Shown one piece after another: positions 7,130 through 10,126 of a stretch of DNA of 10,126 nt; the first letter of the stretch is position 1; each line of letters opens with the position of its first letter. Source of the stretch: an uncultured Oscillospiraceae bacterium (lineage in GTDB: Bacteria > Bacillota > Clostridia > Oscillospirales > Acutalibacteraceae); assembly GCA_900540535.1 (NCBI GenBank), contig UQGM01000066.1, forward strand, positions 1 through 10,126, given 5' to 3'. The notes beneath the pieces were generated by a model, which was not told where the DNA came from, searched no databases, and saw nothing but the letters and a program-made list of their open reading frames with translations. A program made the translations under genes and the position numbers.

Positions 7130-7836
7130 AAAATATATTAGCCAATATAATTTTTACTAAAAGATGTCCTTTCTGCGGTCAGGTGATACTTCCATATAAT
7201 GATTGCTGCAAAAGATGTTTTGACATATTGCCGGTCATTAAAGGCAGTGTTTGCAGTAAATGCGGTTTACCGTTTGTGGAATGCTCGTGCAAAAGAGAAA
7301 CAAGGGAATACGATGGACTTTGTGCTCCCTTTTATTACCGCAACGAGGCTTTGGAAGCCATGAAGAGATTCAAGTTCCGTGGTGAGAAATCTATAAGTGA
7401 GTTTTTCGCTAAGAATATGGCTCAGAGAATAAAAGTTTGTTTTCCAGACAAAACTTTCCATATGATTGTGCCTGTTCCTCTTTATAAAAAGAAGCTGAGA
7501 GAAAGAGGATACAATCAAAGCATGATTCTTGCAAAGGATATAGGAAAAACATTGAAAATACCTGTCTGTGATGTGATTTCGAAAGACTTTGACACTCAGG
7601 ATCAGCATTTTACCCATGCTTCAAAGCGAGAGGGAAATGTGGCAGGGGTTTTCAGCATTATTGACCCTGAACTTGTAAGGGGCAAAACAATTTTGCTTTG
7701 TGATGATATAAAGACAACAGGTCATACACTTAATGAATGTACAAAGATGCTTAAACTCTGGGGTGCAGAAAAAGTTTACTGTGTATGCGCCTGTATTACA
7801 CCCCGTAGTATTGACAAAGACAACCAGTTAAAGTAA
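7126..7836 (+). CDS. comFC: ComF family phosphoribosyltransferase-like protein
   Basis: A 236-residue ComF/GntX-type protein. The N-terminal part is cysteine-rich and likely binds zinc: Cys14-x2-Cys17, Cys28-x2-Cys31, Cys43-x2-Cys46 and Cys53/Cys55. A type I phosphoribosyltransferase fold follows, with IVPVPLYKKKLRERGYNQS (114-132) and the PRPP-binding loop ILLCDDIKTTGHT (189-201, Asp193/Asp194, Thr197-Thr198-Gly199). In competent bacteria ComFC is needed for DNA uptake; in many others its role is not defined, and competence should not be assumed here. The ATG overlaps the recD2 stop by four bases. AGGTGA about ten bases upstream, inside recD2, can serve as ribosome binding site. Coupling to a DNA helicase fits a role with single-stranded DNA, but this is inference. 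The length is usual for the family. Confidence 0.88.
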   Translation: MKNILANIIFTKRCPFCGQVILPYNDCCKRCFDILPVIKGSVCSKCGLPFVECSCKRETREYDGLCAPFYYRNEALEAMKRFKFRGEKSISEFFAKNMAQRIKVCFPDKTFHMIVPVPLYKKKLRERGYNQSMILAKDIGKTLKIPVCDVISKDFDTQDQHFTHASKREGNVAGVFSIIDPELVRGKTILLCDDIKTTGHTLNECTKMLKLWGAEKVYCVCACITPRSIDKDNQLK

Positions 7837-7839
7837 CAT
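7811..7839 (+). promoter_or_regulatory. Candidate mreB promoter inside the 3' end of comFC
   Basis: A consensus TTGACA (7811-7816) is followed after 17 bases by TAACAT (7834-7839, 4 of 6), which overlaps the comFC stop codon. The -10 is about 40 bases before the mreB ATG. It would allow mreB to be expressed apart from recD2-comFC. No terminator was found between comFC and mreB, so read-through is also likely. Confidence 0.45.
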
Positions 7840-7878
7840 ATCAATTTAGGGTAATATGGCATAGAAAGAGGTGACTCG

Positions 7879-8922
7879 ATGGTAGGCAAAGGAATAGGTA
7901 TTGACCTTGGTACAACTACTGTTATTATTTATGTTTCCGGCAAAGGTATTGTACTTTCAGAGCCGTCGGTAGTTGCAAAGAGCGGCGATGACGGAAGAAT
8001 AATATCAATCGGTAGTGAAGCCGGTAAAATGGTAGGTAAAAATCCACGCTCCGTAAGGGTCATTAAGCCTATGTCGGACGGAGTAGTATCTGATTTTGAA
8101 GTTACTGAGCAGATGCTCGGATATTTCCTGCAAAAGGTTTGCGGAAATTCAATTTTTAAGCCCCATGTAATTGTATGTATGCCCAGTACCGTAACCAATC
8201 TTGAAAAGAGAACAATCCTAGATGTTGTTACTAAATCGGGAGCGGGCAGCGCCTGTCTTATTGAAGAGCCTTTGGCAGCGGCAGTGGGTGCAGGGCTTGA
8301 TGTATCACATCCCTTTGGAACAATGGTGGTTGATATAGGCGGCGGAACAACTGATATTGCCGTTATAACAATGGGCAGTATTGCTGTTTCCAGTTCCATT
8401 AAGGTGGCGGGAAATAAATTTGACCGTGCCATAATGAGGTATGTAAGAAATAAAAAAGGCATTCTGATTGGTGAACAGACTGCCGAACTGATAAAAAAGA
8501 CTGTAGGCTGTGCCGTTCCACGAGAGGTTGAAATAGCCATGACGGCAAAGGGCAAGAATTATCTTACAGGAATGCCTCAGAGCTTTGAAATTTCGTCTGG
8601 AGAAGCATTCAGAGCATTGCGTTATCCCGTTCAGAAAATATATGAAGCTGTGCGTTCTGTCTTTGAGATGACTCCTCCTGAGCTTGCAGCAGATATAAGC
8701 AGTCAGGGAATTATACTTACCGGCGGAGGAGCGATGCTTTACGGTATGGCTGATATAATGCGCAGAAAAACCGGTATTAATGCAGTGGTTGCTGACGATC
8801 CCATAAACTGTGTGGCAAAGGGTATGGGAGAGGCACTGATAAATTCATCAATTCTTACTGATAACGGTTATGACTACAAAATAAGGGAAGAAGTAGTCGG
8901 AATACAGCATGAAGATATTTAA
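7879..8922 (+). CDS. mreB: Rod shape-determining protein MreB/Mbl (actin homologue)
   Basis: A 347-residue bacterial actin that forms membrane-bound filaments guiding lateral cell-wall synthesis. ATP-binding motifs are intact: phosphate-1 GIDLGTTT (7-14), LIEEPLAAAVGAGLDV (127-142) with the catalytic Glu129, phosphate-2 VVDIGGGTTDIAV (150-162) and the adenosine motif LTGGGAML (280-287). The short hydrophobic loop at SIF (91-93) matches the membrane-contact loop of MreB proteins. Length is normal. AAAGAGGTGA lies about five bases before the ATG. The gene stands 42 bases after comFC and no mreC or mreD follows, so this is a stand-alone copy; MreB, Mbl and MreBH cannot be told apart by eye. In a coccoid lineage it may act in division-linked wall growth, which is a guess. 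Confidence 0.92.
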   Translation: MVGKGIGIDLGTTTVIIYVSGKGIVLSEPSVVAKSGDDGRIISIGSEAGKMVGKNPRSVRVIKPMSDGVVSDFEVTEQMLGYFLQKVCGNSIFKPHVIVCMPSTVTNLEKRTILDVVTKSGAGSACLIEEPLAAAVGAGLDVSHPFGTMVVDIGGGTTDIAVITMGSIAVSSSIKVAGNKFDRAIMRYVRNKKGILIGEQTAELIKKTVGCAVPREVEIAMTAKGKNYLTGMPQSFEISSGEAFRALRYPVQKIYEAVRSVFEMTPPELAADISSQGIILTGGGAMLYGMADIMRRKTGINAVVADDPINCVAKGMGEALINSSILTDNGYDYKIREEVVGIQHEDI

Positions 8923-8983
8923 TTTAGTTAACAAGAAAATTTCGAAATATTGCTGCAAATGATTTAAAATTAACAATTTATTC

Positions 8984-9012
8984 TTTACTTTAACTAAGAT
9001 ATATGATATAAA
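8984..9012 (+). promoter_or_regulatory. Promoter of the padR gene
   Basis: TTTACT (8984-8989) and TATAAA (9007-9012) have a 17-base spacer. Within the spacer TTAACTAA (8990-8997) is the reverse complement of TTAGTTAA at 8924-8931, a possible but widely spaced operator pair for autoregulation. Confidence 0.5.
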
Positions 9013-9042
9013 TGTATTGAAGCTTATAGAGAGGTGGTTTAA

Positions 9043-9366
9043 ATGACAATTAGAGACAATCTGAAGAAGGGTGCAGCAGAAATGGTGATTCTGCATATGC
9101 TCCAAAAGCAAGAAATGTACGGTTACCAGATAGCCCATGAGCTTGGTGAACTCAGCGGCGGTGACTTTACCCTTCAGGAAGGTTCAATGTATCCTACACT
9201 TTACCGTTTGATTGAAGGCAACTATGTAGTTGACAGAAATGAAATTGTCAACAAACGCCTTCGTAAGTATTATTCAATTACAGATGAGGGCCGTGAGCAT
9301 CTTAAAGTTCTCGTGTCCGAGTTCAGAGCTGTAACTGCAGGAATTGAACGTATACTGGCTGACTAA
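9043..9366 (+). CDS. PadR family winged-helix transcriptional regulator
   Basis: A 107-residue PadR repressor of the short type. Family hallmarks are all seen: ILHMLQKQEMYGYQIAHEL (16-34), the recognition-helix region QEGSMYPTLYRLIEG (45-59) and the wing KYYSITDEGREHL (75-87), followed by a C-terminal dimerisation helix (88-107). PadR proteins bind short palindromes and usually repress themselves and a neighbouring membrane protein or efflux gene. AGAGGTG lies about six bases before the ATG. The gene is monocistronic: it has its own promoter and a terminator 10 bases downstream. The usual partner gene (a HAAS/DUF1700-type membrane protein or a transporter) is not next to it; an insertion sequence is. 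Its ligand and targets cannot be inferred. Confidence 0.9.
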   Translation: MTIRDNLKKGAAEMVILHMLQKQEMYGYQIAHELGELSGGDFTLQEGSMYPTLYRLIEGNYVVDRNEIVNKRLRKYYSITDEGREHLKVLVSEFRAVTAGIERILAD

Positions 9367-9375
9367 GTGAAAATT

Positions 9376-9406
9376 AAAAGCTCGGTTTTAATCCGAGCTT
9401 TTTTTC
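9376..9406 (+). terminator. Rho-independent terminator of padR
   Basis: A 10-base stem, AAAAGCTCGG (9376-9385) and CCGAGCTTTT (9393-9402), has a 7-base loop and continues into a T-run (9399-9405). The insertion sequence appears to begin directly after this T-tract. Confidence 0.88.
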
Positions 9407-9418
9407 TTGTATAACGAA

Positions 9419-9441
9419 AACCACGCGATAGTCGCGTGGTT
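9419..9441 (+). repeat. Left-end hairpin of the IS200-type element
   Basis: A perfect 10-base stem, AACCACGCGA (9419-9428) and TCGCGTGGTT (9432-9441), has the 3-base loop TAG. It is the expected TnpA recognition structure on the top strand. It also stands in the tnpA leader and could reduce read-through into tnpA from outside, as described for Salmonella IS200. Confidence 0.8.
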
Positions 9442-9475
9442 CAAAAGAGCTTAAGCGATGAACAAGAAATAAAAA

Positions 9476-9537
9476 CTCCTAATGTGTTAGAATGAAAACG
9501 TGACCTGCCAGTTACGCAAAAATAAATACATTAGGAG
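9476..9537 (+). promoter_or_regulatory. Leader hairpin that hides the tnpA Shine-Dalgarno
   Basis: CTCCTAATGT (9476-9485) is perfectly complementary to ACATTAGGAG (9528-9537), and the stem can extend three more pairs inward (GTT with AAT, one G-U). The 3' arm contains nearly all of the AGGAGG (9533-9538) that serves the ATG at 9547. Transcripts that include the 5' arm should be poorly translated. The same mechanism is known for IS200 of Salmonella and keeps transposase levels very low. A smaller hairpin (9499-9516) is nested in the loop. Confidence 0.75.
9499..9516 (+). repeat. Nested leader hairpin with loop CTGCCA
   Basis: CGTGAC (9499-9504) pairs with GTTACG (9511-9516), with one G-U, and exposes the loop CTGCCA (9505-9510). 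This loop is exactly complementary to the loop TGGCAG of the hairpin at 10027-10040 downstream of tnpA. Confidence 0.5.
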
Positions 9538-9546
9538 GACATTAAA

Positions 9547-10017
9547 ATGCAAGAGCAAAATAATGTTGTAAAAAGTTTAGCACATACAAAATGGAATTGC
9601 AAATACCACATAGTGTTTGCGCCTAAATATCGAAGGAAAGTATTTTATCAAGAGAAAAGGGAAGCAATAAGAGATATCATAAGGACATTATGTGAATGGA
9701 AAGGAGTAGAAATTATAGAAGGAGAAATATGCCCCGATCATATCTATTTGTTAGTAAGTATACCACCAAAGATGAGTGTATCAGGTTTTATGGGGTATCT
9801 AAAAGGAAAAAGCAGTTTGATGATATTTCAAAGATATGGAAACATGAAGTTTGCATATAGGAACCGAGAATTTTGGTGCAAAGGATACTATGTAGATACG
9901 GTAGGGAAAGATACCGCGGCAATAAAATCATACATATCAAATCAATTGAAAAGGGATAGAGAAAGTGATCAGCTAAGCTTCTTTGACCCAAGAGACCCGT
10001 TTACGGGTAGCAAGTAA
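9547..10017 (+). CDS. tnpA: IS200-type Y1 (HUH) transposase TnpA with altered HUH motif
   Basis: A 156-residue tyrosine HUH transposase that would cut and rejoin single-stranded ends. Similarity to IS200 TnpA is strong along the whole length: SLAHTKWNCKYHIVFAPKYRR (10-30), SIPPKMSVSGFMGYLKGKSSLM (71-92), YRNREFWCKGYYVDTVGK (104-121) and PFTGSK at the end. The nucleophile Tyr129 and the metal-ligand Gln133 are present in the YISNQ motif. The HUH motif, however, reads His65-Ile66-Tyr67 (codons CAT ATC TAT), where the family has His-hydrophobic-His, so one metal ligand is missing and activity is doubtful. Codon use differs from the neighbours (many AGG, AGA and ATA codons), which fits a transferred element. 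AGGAGG at 9533-9538 supports the ATG but is buried in a leader hairpin. Confidence 0.92.
   Translation: MQEQNNVVKSLAHTKWNCKYHIVFAPKYRRKVFYQEKREAIRDIIRTLCEWKGVEIIEGEICPDHIYLLVSIPPKMSVSGFMGYLKGKSSLMIFQRYGNMKFAYRNREFWCKGYYVDTVGKDTAAIKSYISNQLKRDRESDQLSFFDPRDPFTGSK
9574..9602 (-). promoter_or_regulatory. Candidate promoter of an antisense RNA to the tnpA start
   Basis: On the minus strand TTGCAA (9597-9602) and an extended -10, TGC-TAAACT (TAAACT at 9574-9579), have a 17-base spacer. An RNA from here would start near 9567 and run back across the tnpA ATG and Shine-Dalgarno, as art200 does in Salmonella IS200. Both boxes match consensus at only four of six positions. Confidence 0.3.
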
Positions 10018-10026
10018 TCCCATGCG

Positions 10027-10086
10027 TGGCTGGCAGGCCAAGAAAAGACGCACTTGTGCGTTGCCTGTAGTATTAGGGCTATGCCC
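10027..10086 (+). repeat. Run of short hairpins between tnpA and the right end
   Basis: Three small hairpins follow the tnpA stop: TGGC/GCCA with loop TGGCAG (10027-10040), ACGCA/TGCGT with loop CTTG (10048-10061) and GGGC/GCCC with loop TAT (10076-10086). A further one, ACCCG/CGGGT (9995-10008), overlaps the last codons of tnpA. No gene is seen here. The region is the structured 3' part of the element; its role is unknown. Confidence 0.5.
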
Positions 10087-10098
10087 GAAAAAGAAAAA

Positions 10099-10117
10099 CC
10101 ACCCGCTATGCGGGTGG
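10099..10117 (+). repeat. Right-end hairpin of the IS200-type element
   Basis: A perfect 8-base stem, CCACCCGC (10099-10106) and GCGGGTGG (10110-10117), has loop TAT. It shares its outer CCAC/GTGG, its loop length and the preceding GAAAA with the left-end hairpin, as expected for the two TnpA binding sites. Confidence 0.78.
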
Positions 10118-10126
10118 ATATTTATT

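Larger units (their letters stand above)
9407..10126 (+). mobile_element. IS200-group insertion sequence (IS200/IS605 family), tnpA only
   Basis: The element has one Y1 transposase gene and no tnpB, flanked by two subterminal hairpins of the same design: GAAAACCACGCGA..TCGCGTGG on the left and GAAAAACCACCCGC..GCGGGTGG on the right. Such elements have no terminal inverted repeats or target duplication and move as single strands. By family knowledge the GAAAA just 5' of each hairpin foot would be the guide that pairs with the cleavage site; the left flank TTTTC ending at 9406 is complementary to it, which suggests a left end near 9407. The right cleavage site should lie at or just past the window end. 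Total size is about 720 bases, as expected for IS200. Exact ends are inferred. Confidence 0.8.

Noticed and set aside
7929..8555. A 208-codon minus-strand reading frame opposite mreB
   Set aside because: It is a shadow of the MreB coding frame, without motifs or a ribosome binding site.
9995..10117. Series of regularly placed hairpins considered as a CRISPR array
   Set aside because: The units differ in sequence, there are no repeated direct repeats with unique spacers, and the outer hairpin pairs with the left-end hairpin of the insertion sequence.
9407..10126. TnpB/omegaRNA system
   Set aside because: No tnpB or iscB coding sequence is present; the element has only tnpA, as in the IS200 group.

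Overview
The window looks like chromosomal DNA from a low-to-moderate GC Gram-positive bacterium of the Clostridia, probably a Ruminococcus-like gut member of the Oscillospirales. This is inferred from strong AGGAGG-type ribosome binding sites, TTG and GTG starts, consensus sigma-A promoters, and a gene set of RecD2, ComFC, MreB, PadR and Na+-decarboxylase subunits. No marker gene fixes the genus.

Layout. Positions 1-2664 read on the minus strand. They hold a truncated-by-window zinc-finger anti-sigma factor, its partner ECF sigma factor broken by an in-frame TAG in the DNA-binding helix of region 4, and a GH36 alpha-galactosidase with its own terminator, a consensus promoter and a tandem direct repeat just upstream of the -35 box. 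Positions 2665-3133 are a divergent intergenic region. From 3134 to the end everything reads on the plus strand. An oadG-oadB pair (membrane subunits of a Na+-translocating decarboxylase) is closed off by its own promoter and terminator, with no alpha or biotin-carrier subunit here. Then come recD2 and comFC, which overlap by 4 bases, mreB with a likely promoter inside the end of comFC, and a padR regulator with promoter and terminator.

The last ~700 bases are a single-gene IS200-type insertion sequence that starts right after the U-tract of the padR terminator. It has matching subterminal hairpins, a 5' leader that hides the tnpA Shine-Dalgarno, and a transposase in which the second histidine of the HUH metal-binding motif is tyrosine.

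I see no wholly new multi-gene system. The items most worth checking are the complementary hairpin loops on both sides of tnpA, the HUH-to-HUY change in TnpA, the Trp-to-TAG break in the sigma factor, and the orphan oadGB pair.
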